A stretch of 64,000 nt of DNA from Streptomyces flavochromogenes (GCF_000717595.1 NZ_JNZO01000009.1:1-64000); one strand, 5' to 3'; positions 35,579 through 44,897 are shown, counted from the first letter of the stretch. The notes: generated by a model from the sequence alone, not told the origin. Made by a program: numbers and translations.

Positions 35579-36403
35579 TCAGGCCTTGTCGAGGACGGCC
35601 ATGTCGGCCGGGTCGACGCCGCCGAAGCGGCGGTCGCGCTGGGCGTACTCGACGCAGGCGCGCCACAGGTCGCGGCGGTCGAAGTCGGGCCACAGCACGT
35701 CCTGGAAGACCATCTCGGCGTACGCGCTCTGCCAGATCAGGTAGTTGGAGGTGCGCTGCTCGCCGCTGGGCCGCAGGAAGAGGTCCACGTCCGGCATGTC
35801 CGGGTAGTAGAGGTACCTCTGGATGGTCTTCTCGGTGATCTTCGCCGGGTCGAGCCGGCCGGCCTTCACGTCCTCGGCCAGCGCCTGCGCCGCGTCCGTG
35901 AGCTCCGCGCGGCCGCCGTAGTTCATGCAGAAGTACAGCGTGAGCTTGGTGTTGTCCTTGGTCTGCTCCTGCGCGACCTGGAGCTCCTTGGCGACCGACT
36001 TCCAGAGCTTGGGCATCCGGCCGACCCAGCGCACGCGGACGCCGAGCGAGTCGAGCTGGTCGCGGGACTTGCGGATGAAGTCGCGGTTGAAGTTCATCAG
36101 GAAGCGCACCTCCTCGGGGGAGCGCTTCCAGTTCTCGGTGGAGAAGGCGTAGAGCGAGATCGCCCCCACGCCCATCTCGATCGCGCCCTGGAGCACGTCG
36201 AGGACCTGCTCGGCGCCGACCTTGTGGCCCTCGGTGCGGGGCAGGCCGCGCTCCTTGGCCCATCGGCCGTTGCCGTCCATGACGATCGCGACGTGCTCCG
36301 GGATCAGCTCGGACTGGAGCTTCGGCGGGCGGGCGCCGGACGGGTGCGGCTCGGGGGCGCTGTACTCCCGGCGCTGGCGACCGAGCAGTCGTGCGATGGC
36401 CAT
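35579..36403 (-). CDS. uppS: Isoprenyl (undecaprenyl or longer) diphosphate synthase
   Basis: A 274-residue cis-prenyltransferase making the C55 lipid carrier for peptidoglycan from FPP and IPP. The P-loop motif is [19 protein letters not shown] (catalytic Asp and Asn-Gly-Arg). Further motifs are [37 protein letters not shown] and [20 protein letters not shown]. An N-terminal extension of about 35 residues ([15 protein letters not shown]) precedes the fold. It follows recO after 17 bases in the same direction, as in other actinobacteria. Confidence 0.95.
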   Translation of the reverse strand: MAIARLLGRQRREYSAPEPHPSGARPPKLQSELIPEHVAIVMDGNGRWAKERGLPRTEGHKVGAEQVLDVLQGAIEMGVGAISLYAFSTENWKRSPEEVRFLMNFNRDFIRKSRDQLDSLGVRVRWVGRMPKLWKSVAKELQVAQEQTKDNTKLTLYFCMNYGGRAELTDAAQALAEDVKAGRLDPAKITEKTIQRYLYYPDMPDVDLFLRPSGEQRTSNYLIWQSAYAEMVFQDVLWPDFDRRDLWRACVEYAQRDRRFGGVDPADMAVLDKA

Positions 36404-36420
36404 GACGTGGTCTCTCCTAC

Positions 36421-37170
36421 CTAGCTTTTCTCTACGTATCGCAGGGAGCGCAGGCCGCGCTCAAGGTGCCAGTGCAGATAGGCGGACACGAGTCCGCTGC
36501 CCTCCCTGACGTGACGCGGCTCGCACGCGTCCGCCGTCGCCCAGTCGCCGGTGAGCAGCGCGCTGAGCAGGCCGATGGCCTCCGGAGAGGGTACGACGCT
36601 TCCGGGCACCCGGCAGTCGCCGCATATGACACCGCCCGCCGCGACCGAAAAGAACCGGTTGGGCCCGTGGATGCCGCATTTGGCGCAGTCTTCGAAGCTC
36701 GGCGCGTAGCCGTTCACGGCGAGCGAGCGGAGGAGGAAGGCGTCGAGGATGAGGTGGGGGGCGTGCTCACCCCGGGAGAGGGTCCGCAACCCGCCCACGA
36801 GCAGCAGGTACTGCTGCACGGCGGGCTCGCCCTCGTGGTCGGTGAACCGTTCCGCCGTCTCCAGCATGGCGGTGCCGGCGGTGTAGCGGGCGTAGTCGGT
36901 GACGATGCCGCTGCCGTAGGCGGCGATGGTCTCGCTCTGGGTACAGAGCGGCAGGCCGCGTCCGACCAGCTCACTCCCCCGGGCGAAGAACTGCACGTCC
37001 ACGTGCGAGAACGGTTCGAGCCGCGCGCCGAACTTCGACTTGGTGCGCCGCACGCCGCGCGCCACGGCGCGTACCCGTCCGTGACCGCGCGTGAGGAGGG
37101 TGATGATGCGGTCCGCTTCACCCAGCTTCTGGGTGCGCAGCACGATGCCGTCGTCGCGGAACAGACTCAT
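36421..37170 (-). CDS. recO: DNA repair protein RecO
   Basis: A 249-residue protein that loads RecA on SSB-coated DNA. ATG 37168-37170 ([20 protein letters not shown]) begins the OB-fold and is preferred over an upstream ATG 24 codons away. The OB domain spans about 1-80 with [19 protein letters not shown]. The helical C-terminal domain carries the zinc ribbon CAKCGIHG and GGVICGDCR. It is expressed with uppS (17-base gap). Confidence 0.94.
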   Translation of the reverse strand: MSLFRDDGIVLRTQKLGEADRIITLLTRGHGRVRAVARGVRRTKSKFGARLEPFSHVDVQFFARGSELVGRGLPLCTQSETIAAYGSGIVTDYARYTAGTAMLETAERFTDHEGEPAVQQYLLLVGGLRTLSRGEHAPHLILDAFLLRSLAVNGYAPSFEDCAKCGIHGPNRFFSVAAGGVICGDCRVPGSVVPSPEAIGLLSALLTGDWATADACEPRHVREGSGLVSAYLHWHLERGLRSLRYVEKS

Positions 37171-37288
37171 GCGCCCATTCTCACGTACGACGGAGGCTCC
37201 ACGGCCCGAAGTCGCGAGGGAATGAGTTGGGCGGCCGTTCACTCCCCGTTCCCCCTCGGGGTGACACGCCGAGCCCTATGGTTCGGAT

Positions 37289-37561
37289 GTGGACCTACCT
37301 GTCGCGCTCCGCTGGGTGTTCGTCGCCCTGGCCCTTCTCCAGCTCCTCGCCTTCGTCCCCGCCGTCCGCCGGATGCGCCGCCCCGATCCCTCGGTCCGGA
37401 CCGACGGCCGGATGGACCTCCTCGACGCCGCGGCCTCCCTGACGTTCCTGGCCGCCATCGCGCTGGGCAACGACCCGCTCCTGCTCGTCGGCGGCGCCTC
37501 CCTGGGCGTGGTCATCGCCGTGAAGGGATACCGGACGCTCCGGATGCGCCGGGAGGCCTGA
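37289..37561 (+). CDS. Small two-helix membrane protein
   Basis: A 90-residue protein starting at GTG 37289. A -10-like TATGGT ends 7 bases before it, so it may be leaderless. An N-terminal helix (LRWVFVALALLQLLAFVPAV) is followed by a basic loop with RTDGRMDLLDAAASLTFL and a second hydrophobic region (FLAAIALGNDPLLLVGGASLGVVIAV). It ends in a basic tail. The family is not recognised. Confidence 0.7.
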   Translation: MDLPVALRWVFVALALLQLLAFVPAVRRMRRPDPSVRTDGRMDLLDAAASLTFLAAIALGNDPLLLVGGASLGVVIAVKGYRTLRMRREA

Positions 37562-37574
37562 CCCCCGCACGACG

Positions 37575-37610
37575 AACGCCCGGCCGGAGGTCGCCTCCCG
37601 GCCGGGCGTT
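37575..37610. terminator. Bidirectional terminator
   Basis: A 13-bp perfect stem, AACGCCCGGCCGG / CCGGCCGGGCGTT, with a 10-base loop lies between the convergent small membrane-protein gene and the gene at 37633. Confidence 0.85.
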
Positions 37611-37632
37611 CCACGTTCGGTGCCGTGCGGAG

Positions 37633-37848
37633 TCAGGGCACCTCGCCGCGGCTCCGCGCGTTCACGTGCGCCGTGGCCGCGCTCAGCCGCTCGGCCGAGG
37701 TGGCCTCCCGTACCCCGTCGGGCTCCACGTCCCATTCCCGTCCGCCACCCAGCGGCCGGACCTGGACGTAGGGCCCTTCGTGCCCCATGACCCTCCCGAC
37801 CCGCCCGGTGCGGATCTCGACGACGTACGACCCGATGGGCAGTGTCAT
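37633..37848 (-). CDS. Small hypothetical protein of an XRE-associated gene pair
   Basis: A 71-residue protein with a beta-rich SH3-like opening (MTLPIGSYVVEIRTGRVGRVMGHEGPYVQ, then VRPLGGGREWDVEPDGVR) and an alpha-helical tail (SAERLSAATAHVNARSRG). Proteins like this accompany XRE regulators in Streptomyces. Its ATG overlaps the stop of the upstream gene (ATGA), so the two are coupled. No function is known. Confidence 0.75.
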   Translation of the reverse strand: MTLPIGSYVVEIRTGRVGRVMGHEGPYVQVRPLGGGREWDVEPDGVREATSAERLSAATAHVNARSRGEVP

Positions 37849-38066
37849 GACCGGTTCTCCTCCCCCGGCAGGACGGCGGCGGCGTGGAGCCGTGCCGTTT
37901 CCACCGTGCAGCGTCCCAATGCGACGAGCGGCCTCGGAGGATCGGCGGCGAGGGTGACGACGTCGGGCCCGAGCGAGGGAAGCCGGATTCCGGCCCTCGC
38001 GAGTGCCTCGCGCAATTCCGCCACTTCCTCTTGTGCGATGTCGATGGCCCCCGTGGTCGTCTTCAT
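37845..38066 (-). CDS. Small hypothetical protein, first of an XRE-associated pair
   Basis: A 73-residue protein starting at ATG 38064-38066 after GGAAGAC; the open frame continues upstream but overlaps the divergent regulator promoter. It begins MKTTTGAIDIAQEEVAELREAL (amphipathic helix) and continues GIRLPSLGPDVVTLAADPPR and LVALGRCTVETARLHAAAVL. It may bind the partner encoded directly downstream. It faces the decayed XRE gene across about 130 bases, the arrangement of WhiJ-like clusters. Confidence 0.7.
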   Translation of the reverse strand: MKTTTGAIDIAQEEVAELREALARAGIRLPSLGPDVVTLAADPPRPLVALGRCTVETARLHAAAVLPGEENRS

Positions 38067-38198
38067 GGTGTCTTCCTTCACCAACGTATGCCTTTCTGAA
38101 TCCATTTCCTGCTTCGCCTCACCAGGGCGGGGCCGGATCCGTAGAATCGACAGATGCGTAGATCCCGCAACTAGGGCGTGGACCTGGGGAGTTAGTCC

Positions 38199-38420
38199 AT
38201 GGCCAAAGGCGAGCAGCCGGAGACACGGGTGCCCTTTCGGGCGGGTACTCAAGAAGCACCGGGAGGCGGCGGGCCTTACTCGGGGCGAACCGGGCAGACG
38301 CGTGTTCGTATCCGGTGGATACATCGCCTGTTCGAGCAGGGAATCCGTAAACCGCAGCCGGATGCGGCGATGAGAATCGACCGGCTCCTGCAAACCGGCG
38401 GCATTTTCGAACGAACGCGG
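38199..38420 (+). pseudogene. Decayed XRE (WhiJ-like) regulator with two frameshifts and lost C-terminus
   Basis: Frame 1 from ATG 38199 reads MAKGEQPETRVPF. The HTH then continues only in the next frame as FGRVLKKHREAAGLTRGEPG and RRVFVSGGYIACSS (about 38234-38330). Similarity returns to the first frame as EQGIRKPQPDAAMRIDRLLQ and TGGIFERT. The shifts compensate each other but leave no continuous HTH. The remaining roughly 200 residues of such regulators are missing, because an unrelated gene starts at 38492. The small gene pair on the opposite strand appears intact. Confidence 0.75.
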
Positions 38421-38491
38421 CGCACACTCGTCGACACGTCGCCCCATGCGCCCTATTCCGCCCGCGGCCGGCCCGCCCTTACGATCACGCC

Positions 38492-39304
38492 ATGCCGATC
38501 ACGCCTCCCATACCCACCCTCGGTGGCCCTCAGGGCACCGGTCTGCGCGCCACGGGCGATGCCCTCCTCCTGCGCCGCGTACAGGAGGAGGTGCACATCC
38601 CGCTGAAGGCCATCGGGCGCGTCCGCGCCGAGGGGCGGGCCGTCGCCATCGAGCTGACCGCCGCCGCCGGGGCCGTACCGGCGGTCCACCGGTTCGAGGA
38701 CGTGGACGAGGCGGCCGCGGCGGCGTTCGCCGAGGCCGTGAACGCCGCCCTGCCGGAGGAGAAGGAGATGGTGGACGGCACCCGGTACCTCTCCGGCAAC
38801 CGTCTGGGCGACCTGAACACGGTGAAGCTGTTCCGCCGGCTCAAGCGGGCGGCGCTGTACGGCGCCCTCGTGATCGTCGCCCTGTGCGTGCTCGTGATCG
38901 CCACCGGCCACGCGGCCGGGATCGTCGCGATCATCCCGGGCGGCGCGTTCGCACTGTTCTTCCTGGTGCTCGGATGCGGGGCCGGGTACCCGTCGTACGA
39001 GGAGTGGCACCTGCGCAGGCACGGCGTCACGGTCGCCGCCGAACGGGTCCCGGGCGAGCAGGGCACCTTCCTCTACGAGGACCCCATCGGACTGCAGCGC
39101 ACCGTACGGAGCTTCGCCGCCGCGTGGACCATCGACGTCGCCTACGACCCGGAGGACCCGGGGCGCGTGGTCGTCCTCCGGTCGCGGGGCCGACGGCTGC
39201 TGGACGTCGCGCTGGTGGGCTCGGGGATCGCCATCGGCCTCCTCGCCGCCGCCGGAGTGCTCACGTTCACGGTTCTCACCCTGCTCGGCAAGGGCGGTCT
39301 CTGA
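38492..39304 (+). CDS. Membrane protein with DUF3592-like extracytoplasmic segment
   Basis: A 270-residue protein. The N-terminal 110 residues are soluble (GLRATGDALLLRRVQEEVHI and onward). Two helices follow (ALYGALVIVALCVLVIATGH and GIVAIIPGGAFALFFLVLGC). A beta domain resembling DUF3592 comes next (HGVTVAAERVPGEQGTFL to TIDVAYDPEDPGRVVVL), and a last helix (VALVGSGIAIGLLAAAGVLT) closes the protein. No partner or function is evident. Confidence 0.7.
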   Translation: MPITPPIPTLGGPQGTGLRATGDALLLRRVQEEVHIPLKAIGRVRAEGRAVAIELTAAAGAVPAVHRFEDVDEAAAAAFAEAVNAALPEEKEMVDGTRYLSGNRLGDLNTVKLFRRLKRAALYGALVIVALCVLVIATGHAAGIVAIIPGGAFALFFLVLGCGAGYPSYEEWHLRRHGVTVAAERVPGEQGTFLYEDPIGLQRTVRSFAAAWTIDVAYDPEDPGRVVVLRSRGRRLLDVALVGSGIAIGLLAAAGVLTFTVLTLLGKGGL

Positions 39305-39427
39305 GGCACTCTCCGAGGCGGCCTCCGAGACCGCACCCGCTCACCTACACCCCTCCTTATGGAAGTCATAAGTTCGCCTTATGGGCCCATAGACCGGGGG
39401 CGGGTACCGGTCCGCGTCCCGCATTAT

Positions 39428-39441
39428 TTAGGGTGACCTAA
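39428..39441. promoter_or_regulatory. TTAGG-GTGA-CCTAA palindrome upstream of fprA
   Basis: This inverted repeat ends 46 bases before the fprA ATG. Its arms equal those of actinobacterial iron boxes (TTAGGTTAGGCTAACCTAA), but the centre is 5 bases shorter, so it is not a standard DmdR/IdeR site. A 12-base palindrome TATGGGCCCATA stands at about 39382-39393. Confidence 0.4.
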
Positions 39442-39487
39442 GTGTCGGCGGCTTCGCCGCCACGTCGCTTGCGAAGGGAACCCAGTC

Positions 39488-40858
39488 ATGCCCCGCCCCC
39501 TCCGGGTCGCGATCGTCGGCGCCGGCCCCGCCGGAATCTACGCCGCCGATGCGCTGCTGAAGTCCGAGGCCGCCACCGAGCCGGGTGTGTCCATCGACCT
39601 CTTCGAGCGGATGCCCGCCCCGTTCGGCCTCATCCGCTACGGCGTCGCCCCCGACCACCCGCGCATCAAGGGCATCGTCAACGCCCTCCACCAGGTCCTC
39701 GACAAGCCGCAGGTCCGCCTCTTCGGCAACATCGACTACGGCACCGACATCCACCTCGACGACCTGCGCGCCTTCTACGACGCCGTGATCTTCTCGACCG
39801 GCGCCATGGCCGACCGCCCGCTCAGCATCCCGGGCGTCGACCTGGACGGCTCGTACGGCGCCGCCGACTTCGCCTCCTGGTACGACGGCCACCCGGACGT
39901 CCCGCGCACCTGGCCGCTCGAAGCGGAGAAGGTCGCCGTCCTCGGCGTCGGCAACGTGGCCCTCGACATCGCCCGCATCCTCGCCAAGACCGGCGACGAG
40001 CTGCTGCCCACCGAGATCCCGGCGAACGTCTACGACGGTCTCAAGGCCAACAAGGCCGTCGAGATCCACGTCTTCGGACGCCGCGGCCCGGCCCAGGCCA
40101 AGTTCAGCCCCATGGAGCTGCGCGAGCTGGACCACTCCCCCACCATCGAGGTCATCGTCAACCCCGAGGACATCGACTACGACGACGGCTCGATCGCCGA
40201 GCGGCGCAAGAACAAGCAGACCGACATGGTCGCCAAGACCCTGGAGAACTGGGCGATCCGCGACGTCGGCGACCGCCCGCACAAGCTCTTCCTGCACTTC
40301 TTCGAGTCGCCCGTCGAGATCCTCGGCGAGGACGGCCAGGTCGTCGGCCTGCGCACCGAGCGCACCGAGCTGGACGGCACGGGCAACGTGAAGGGCACCG
40401 GCACGACCACGGACTGGGACGTCCAGGCCGTCTACCGCGCCGTCGGCTACCTCTCCGACGAGCTGCCCAAGCTCCCCTGGGACGCCGTCAGCGGCACCGT
40501 CCCGGACGAGGGCGGCCGGGTCGTCGAGGAGACCGGCGAGCACATGGCCTCCACGTACTGCACCGGCTGGATCCGCCGCGGCCCCGTCGGCCTCATCGGC
40601 CACACGAAGGGCGACGCCAACGAGACCGTGGCGAACCTCCTGGACGACTTCGCGAACGGCCGGCTGCTCACCCCGGACACCCCGGAGGAGGACGCCGTCG
40701 TGTCCTTCCTGGAGGGCAAGGGCCTCACGTACACCACGTGGGAGGGCTGGTACGCCCTGGACGCCGCCGAGAAGGCGCTCGGCGAGCCGCAGGGCCGCGA
40801 GCGCGTCAAGATCGTCGAGCGCGAGGACATGCTGCGCGCGAGCGGCGCGATCCAGTAG
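39488..40858 (+). CDS. fprA: Ferredoxin/adrenodoxin-NADP+ reductase, FprA type
   Basis: A 456-residue flavoenzyme moving electrons between NADPH and ferredoxins in the cytosol. The FAD fold is VAIVGAGPAGIYAADALL, and the family signature is FERMPAPFGLIRYGVAPDHP. The NADPH fold is KVAVLGVGNVALDIARILAK, with the NADP-contacting FGRRGPAQAKFS. The C-terminal FAD segment reads TGWIRRGPVGLIGHTKGDA. Length matches mycobacterial FprA. It is followed by a hairpin overlapping the next gene's ribosome-binding site. Confidence 0.94.
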   Translation: MPRPLRVAIVGAGPAGIYAADALLKSEAATEPGVSIDLFERMPAPFGLIRYGVAPDHPRIKGIVNALHQVLDKPQVRLFGNIDYGTDIHLDDLRAFYDAVIFSTGAMADRPLSIPGVDLDGSYGAADFASWYDGHPDVPRTWPLEAEKVAVLGVGNVALDIARILAKTGDELLPTEIPANVYDGLKANKAVEIHVFGRRGPAQAKFSPMELRELDHSPTIEVIVNPEDIDYDDGSIAERRKNKQTDMVAKTLENWAIRDVGDRPHKLFLHFFESPVEILGEDGQVVGLRTERTELDGTGNVKGTGTTTDWDVQAVYRAVGYLSDELPKLPWDAVSGTVPDEGGRVVEETGEHMASTYCTGWIRRGPVGLIGHTKGDANETVANLLDDFANGRLLTPDTPEEDAVVSFLEGKGLTYTTWEGWYALDAAEKALGEPQGRERVKIVEREDMLRASGAIQ

Positions 40859-40873
40859 CACTTCGCAGGCCCT

Positions 40874-40919
40874 CGCCCCTTCCCCGTCCTACCCTGAAAG
40901 GACCGGGAAGGGGCGAGAG
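40874..40919 (+). terminator. Hairpin overlapping the ribosome-binding site of the LuxR gene
   Basis: Arms at 40874-40892 and 40901-40919 pair at 18 of 19 positions around an 8-base loop. The 3' arm (AGGACCGGGAAGGGGCGAG) contains the purine-rich Shine-Dalgarno region of the LuxR gene, whose ATG is at 40922. The structure can end fprA transcripts and also hide the start of the next gene in read-through RNA. Confidence 0.7.
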
Positions 40920-40921
40920 CC

Positions 40922-42679
40922 ATGTCCGTACCCACCACGACCGATCCGGTCGAGCGCGCCAGGGTCGCCGCCGCCCGTGAGTCCTGGGCCGAGGCGTACG
41001 AGCTGCTCCACGCCCACGACCGGCACCCCTCGCGCGGCCTGACCGCCGACGACCTCTCCGTGCTCGCCGACGCCGCCTGGTGGTCCGGGCACGTCGACGA
41101 GTCCGTGACCGCCCGGCTCCGGGCGCACGCCGCCTATCTCGCGGCCGACGACCACCGCGGCGCCGGGCTGGCCTCCTGGTGGCTGTACTACGAGTACGCC
41201 GGCCTCGGGCGGCCCGCGGCGGCCGCCGGCTGGCTCCACCGGGCCCGGCATCACCTGGAGGACCTGCCCGACTGCCCGGAGCAGTGCTTCCTGGAGATGA
41301 CGGCCGCCGAGGAGGCCTCGGCCCACGGCGACCACGGGACCGCCCTCGCCGCGACCCGCCGCATGACCGCCCTGGCCCTCGCCTGCGGCAGCCCCGACCT
41401 CCTCGCCCTCAGCCGCCAGGCCGAGTCCCGTGTGCTGCTCGCGGCCGGCCGCAGGACCGAGGGCCTCGCCCTCCTCGACGACGCGATGTGCGCGGTGTCG
41501 GCGGGCGAACTCAGCGGCATGGTCACGGGCTGGCTGTACTGCCTGGCCCTGACCCAGTGCATGGAGGCCGCCGACTTCGCGCGCGCGGTCGAGTGGACGA
41601 ACGCGGCGATGGAGTGGTGCGCCCCGCCGTGGACGGGCCGCCCGCAGGACAGGGACACGGCCGCCGGCCCGGCCACGGAGGACTTCCCGGCGGCTGCGGC
41701 CCCGCTCCCCATGACCGTCCCCTCCGGTGAGAACCCCTTCCGCGGCGTCTGCCGGGCACACCGGGTCGAGGTCCTCGACCTCCTCGGCGCCTGGGCGCTC
41801 GCCGAGGCCGAGGCCCGGCAGGCCTGCCGGGAGGTGCCGGTGGACTGTCTGGAGTCGGCCGCCGCCGCGTACTACGCCGCCGGGGACGTCCAGCGGCGCC
41901 AGGGCCGCCTCGAAGCGGCCGCCGTCTCGTACGGGCACGCCCACGAGCTGGGCCGGATCCCGCAGCCGGGCCTCGCGCTGCTGCGCCTCGCGCAGGGCCG
42001 GGCCGACGCGGCCGTGGCGGGCGTCGACCTGGCCCTCGCCTGCCGGAGCGACCCCGACCACGACGTCCTGGGCCGGGCCCGTCTGCTGGCCGCCCGTACG
42101 GAGGTGGCGCTCGCCGTCCGTGACGTACCCGGGGCGGCGACGGCGGCGGCGGACCTCGACGCCCTCTCGGGCGCCGCCGACGGAGACGTACCCCTGCTGC
42201 GTGCCCTGGCCGACACGGCCCTCGGCTCGGTGGCCCTCGCCGAGAAGCGCCCCGGCGCGCTGCTCCCGCTGCGCCGGGCGCTCGCCGGATGGCTGGAGCT
42301 GCGGGTGCCGTACGAGGCCGCGCAGGTACGGATGCTGCTCGCGGCGGCCTGCCGTGCGGCGGGCGACGAGGAGGCGGCCCGCCTTGAGCTCGGCACCGCG
42401 CGGGCGGTCTTCGAGCGGCTCGGGGCCGTACCGGACGCCCGGCGCGCGGCCGCCCTGCTCAGCGGCGGGTCGCGGCGGCGGCTCCCGGGCGGGCTCACCG
42501 CGCGGGAGGCGGAGGTGCTGCGGCTGGTCGCCTCGGGCGGCACGAACAAGGACATCGCCCGTGCCCTGGTGATCAGCGAGCACACCGTCGCCCGGCATCT
42601 GAACAACATCTTCGCCAAGCTGGGCGTCGGCTCCCGCGCCTCCGCGACGGCCTACGCGTACGCGCACGACCTGGTCTGA
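40922..42679 (+). CDS. LuxR-type transcriptional regulator with TPR-like sensor region
   Basis: A 585-residue protein. Most of its length (20-500) is alpha-helical, with TPR-like pairs ([59 protein letters not shown]). The C-terminal LuxR helix-turn-helix lies at about 520-580 ([20 protein letters not shown], then [20 protein letters not shown]). It resembles the C-terminal part of LAL regulators but lacks the AAA/NACHT ATPase, since no Walker A is present. Targets are unknown; the flavoenzyme gene 79 bases downstream, on the same strand, is a candidate. Confidence 0.88.
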   Translation: MSVPTTTDPVERARVAAARESWAEAYELLHAHDRHPSRGLTADDLSVLADAAWWSGHVDESVTARLRAHAAYLAADDHRGAGLASWWLYYEYAGLGRPAAAAGWLHRARHHLEDLPDCPEQCFLEMTAAEEASAHGDHGTALAATRRMTALALACGSPDLLALSRQAESRVLLAAGRRTEGLALLDDAMCAVSAGELSGMVTGWLYCLALTQCMEAADFARAVEWTNAAMEWCAPPWTGRPQDRDTAAGPATEDFPAAAAPLPMTVPSGENPFRGVCRAHRVEVLDLLGAWALAEAEARQACREVPVDCLESAAAAYYAAGDVQRRQGRLEAAAVSYGHAHELGRIPQPGLALLRLAQGRADAAVAGVDLALACRSDPDHDVLGRARLLAARTEVALAVRDVPGAATAAADLDALSGAADGDVPLLRALADTALGSVALAEKRPGALLPLRRALAGWLELRVPYEAAQVRMLLAAACRAAGDEEAARLELGTARAVFERLGAVPDARRAAALLSGGSRRRLPGGLTAREAEVLRLVASGGTNKDIARALVISEHTVARHLNNIFAKLGVGSRASATAYAYAHDLV

Positions 42680-42758
42680 ACGGCCCATGCGGACCGGTGC
42701 CCGCGCATGGGCGGTTCGGGCGATGCGCGCCGGGAGCCCACCGGGCTACACCGGAGAC

Positions 42759-44129
42759 ATGACCACCACGACCGACCCCCTGAACACGCTTCGCGGTGCC
42801 GTGCGCGGCACCGTCGTGACCCGCGGCGACCCGTCGTACGACGAGGCCCGCCGGGTCTACAACGCCCTGCACGACCGCCGTCCGGCCGTCGTCGTCCACG
42901 CCGTGGACGCCGGCGACGTGATCGCGGCGGTGCTCCACGCCCGGGAGCACGAGCTCCCGCTGGCCGTGCGCGGCGGCTCCCACGCGGTCGCCGGCTTCGG
43001 CACCGTGGACGACGGCCTCGTCGTCGACCTGTCCCGGATGCGGAGCGTCCGGGTCGACCCGGCGGCCCGTACGGCACGCGCCGAGGGCGGGGCCACCTGG
43101 GGAGACTTCAACCACGCCACCCACGCCTTCGGGCTCGCCACCACCGGCGGGGTGATCTCCTCGACCGGCATCGGCGGTCTCACGCTCGGCGGCGGCATGG
43201 GCCATCTGTCCCGCCGCTACGGCCTGAGCTGCGACAACCTGATCGCGGCGGACGTGGTGACCGCCGAGGGCACCCTGGTCTCCTGCGACGCCGAGCGGAA
43301 CCCGGACCTGTTCTGGGCGCTGCGGGGCGGCGGCGGCAACTTCGGCGTCGCCGTCTCCCTCGCGTACCGGCTGCACCCGGTCGCGGACGTCTTCGGCGGC
43401 CTGAGCTGCTACCCCCTCGGCGGGGACGTGGCACGCGCCTGGCGCGAGCTGATCGCGGACTCCCCCGAGGAGCTGAACTCGATCCTGGTCCTCGCGCTCG
43501 GCCCGGAGGAACCGTTCCTCCCCGAGCGCTGGCACGGCCGTCCGATCTGCGCCGCGTTCACCTGCTTCAGCGGCCCGGAGGCGGAGGACGAGAAGGTCCT
43601 CGCCCGCCTGGACGGACTCGGCCCGGTCATCGGCCGGTTCATGGAGCGGATGCCGTACCCGGTGATCAACACCCTCTTCGACGAACAGCTGCCCGCCGGG
43701 CTCTACCACTACTGGAAGGGCAACTTCAGCCGCGAGCTGTCGGACGGTGCGATCGCGGCGCACATGGAGTACGGCGCGACGATGCCGTCCCTCGAATCGG
43801 ACACGGCGATCTTCCCGATCGACGGCGCCTGCCACCGGGTGGGCCCGGAGGAGACCGCGTTCGCGTACCGGGACGCCGCCTTCTCGCACTCCTTCGGCGG
43901 CACCTGGACCGACCCGGCGGACTCGGACCACAACATCGCCTGGACCCGCGCCTACGACACGGCCCTGCGCCCGCACACCCAGGAGGGCGGCTACGTCAAC
44001 TTCATGGACACCGACGACCAGGACCGCGTACGGGTCAACTACCGCCAGAACTACGACCGGCTCAGGGCGGTCAAACGCCGGTACGACCCCGACAACGTGT
44101 TCCGGCTGAACCAGAACATCGCGCCCTGA
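42759..44129 (+). CDS. FAD-linked oxidase (berberine-bridge type) with predicted bicovalent FAD
   Basis: A 456-residue PCMH-type flavoprotein started at ATG 42759 after GGAG. The FAD-binding domain contains RGGSHAVAGFG, whose histidine (H75) is the usual 8-alpha attachment site. YGLSCDNLIAADVVTAEG contains a cysteine (C158) at the usual 6-S position, so bicovalent flavinylation is predicted. The C-terminal BBE segment ends NYRQNYDRLRAVKRRYDPDN VFRLNQN. No signal peptide is seen. It probably oxidises a sugar or secondary metabolite with O2; the substrate is unknown. Confidence 0.88.
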   Translation: MTTTTDPLNTLRGAVRGTVVTRGDPSYDEARRVYNALHDRRPAVVVHAVDAGDVIAAVLHAREHELPLAVRGGSHAVAGFGTVDDGLVVDLSRMRSVRVDPAARTARAEGGATWGDFNHATHAFGLATTGGVISSTGIGGLTLGGGMGHLSRRYGLSCDNLIAADVVTAEGTLVSCDAERNPDLFWALRGGGGNFGVAVSLAYRLHPVADVFGGLSCYPLGGDVARAWRELIADSPEELNSILVLALGPEEPFLPERWHGRPICAAFTCFSGPEAEDEKVLARLDGLGPVIGRFMERMPYPVINTLFDEQLPAGLYHYWKGNFSRELSDGAIAAHMEYGATMPSLESDTAIFPIDGACHRVGPEETAFAYRDAAFSHSFGGTWTDPADSDHNIAWTRAYDTALRPHTQEGGYVNFMDTDDQDRVRVNYRQNYDRLRAVKRRYDPDNVFRLNQNIAP

Positions 44130-44135
44130 GCGGTC

Positions 44136-44795
44136 CTACGAGACCGTCCGGGCCGAGGCCAGCAGACGCACGACGTCGTCCGGGGCGAGCGCGAGCGCGT
44201 TGCCGACCGTCCCCAGGACCTCCCGCTCGGCCGGGCTGTAGACCCCGTCGGCGAGGGCGATCCCGGCCGCCTGGAGCAGGATCGACTCCCGGCCGGAGGG
44301 CGCGAGGTGCGGGGTGAGGGGCTCCAGGGCCTCGTGCAGCTCGATCGCGAGGAGCGCGCCCTCGGGGTTCACCTCGGGCATGAAGCGCCCTGTGTCGGCC
44401 TCCAGGGCCTCGACGAGGTCGACGAGCTGGACGGCGGTGCACTCGGCGTAGCCGGCGGACCTGACGGCGCTCACGGCCCGGTCGAGGACCGCCCGTGATT
44501 CGGTGCCGCCGGCCGCGAGCACGGCGAGGGCGACGGTGTGCACGGCGTCCCGCAGCATCGCGGAGAAACGGCTGGTCGTGGGGTGGTCGAGCACGTCCGT
44601 ACCGAAGTGCGTGTGACAGGCCGCGCATTCGACGACGGGCCCCGTACAGCCCCGGGGCAGGACCGGGACCCCCAGGACGGCGAACCTGCGGCGGCCGGTG
44701 CGGCGCCGGTAATTGCGGTCGCCGCCGCACTCCTCGCAGAAGAACTCGCCGTCACCGACCGTGTTCCAGGAGGTGCGGATTCCGCAGACGCCCAC
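44136..44795 (-). CDS. TerB-like (tellurite-resistance family) protein with zinc ribbon
   Basis: About 219 residues if started at GTG 44793-44795 (VGVCGIRTSWNTVGDGEFF); the true start may be slightly upstream, after GAGGAGG near 44825-44845. The N-terminal zinc ribbon has FFCEECGGD and a second pair, VVECAACHTHFG. The C-terminal TerB helical domain (about 85-215) holds acidic metal-binding residues (LLAIELHEALEPLTP, AGIALADGVYSPAEREVLG). TerB proteins act with TerD-type proteins in stress response; a TerD gene lies 4 kb away. It converges on the flavoenzyme gene with 6 bases between. Confidence 0.85.
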   Translation of the reverse strand: MGVCGIRTSWNTVGDGEFFCEECGGDRNYRRRTGRRRFAVLGVPVLPRGCTGPVVECAACHTHFGTDVLDHPTTSRFSAMLRDAVHTVALAVLAAGGTESRAVLDRAVSAVRSAGYAECTAVQLVDLVEALEADTGRFMPEVNPEGALLAIELHEALEPLTPHLAPSGRESILLQAAGIALADGVYSPAEREVLGTVGNALALAPDDVVRLLASARTVS

Positions 44796-44872
44796 TTTCC
44801 CACCACGTGAATTCCGGGCAGACCGCACACGCACCTCCTCAACGGCCCGGCTGCACTGCCGGCGTTGGCGTG

Positions 44873-44897
44873 ATGTTAGCCACATCCTTGATGTGGC
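44873..44897 (-). promoter_or_regulatory. Promoter and inverted repeat of the TerB-like gene
   Basis: GCCACATC-CTT-GATGTGGC (44879-44897) is a perfect 8-bp inverted repeat. It lies directly upstream of a minus-strand -10 candidate TAACAT (44873-44878), so a regulator bound there would contact the -35 to -10 interval. Confidence 0.55.

Noticed and set aside
39428..39441. DmdR/IdeR iron box before fprA
   Set aside because: The arms match but the centre is 5 bases too short for the 19-base iron box. Kept only as an unassigned palindrome.
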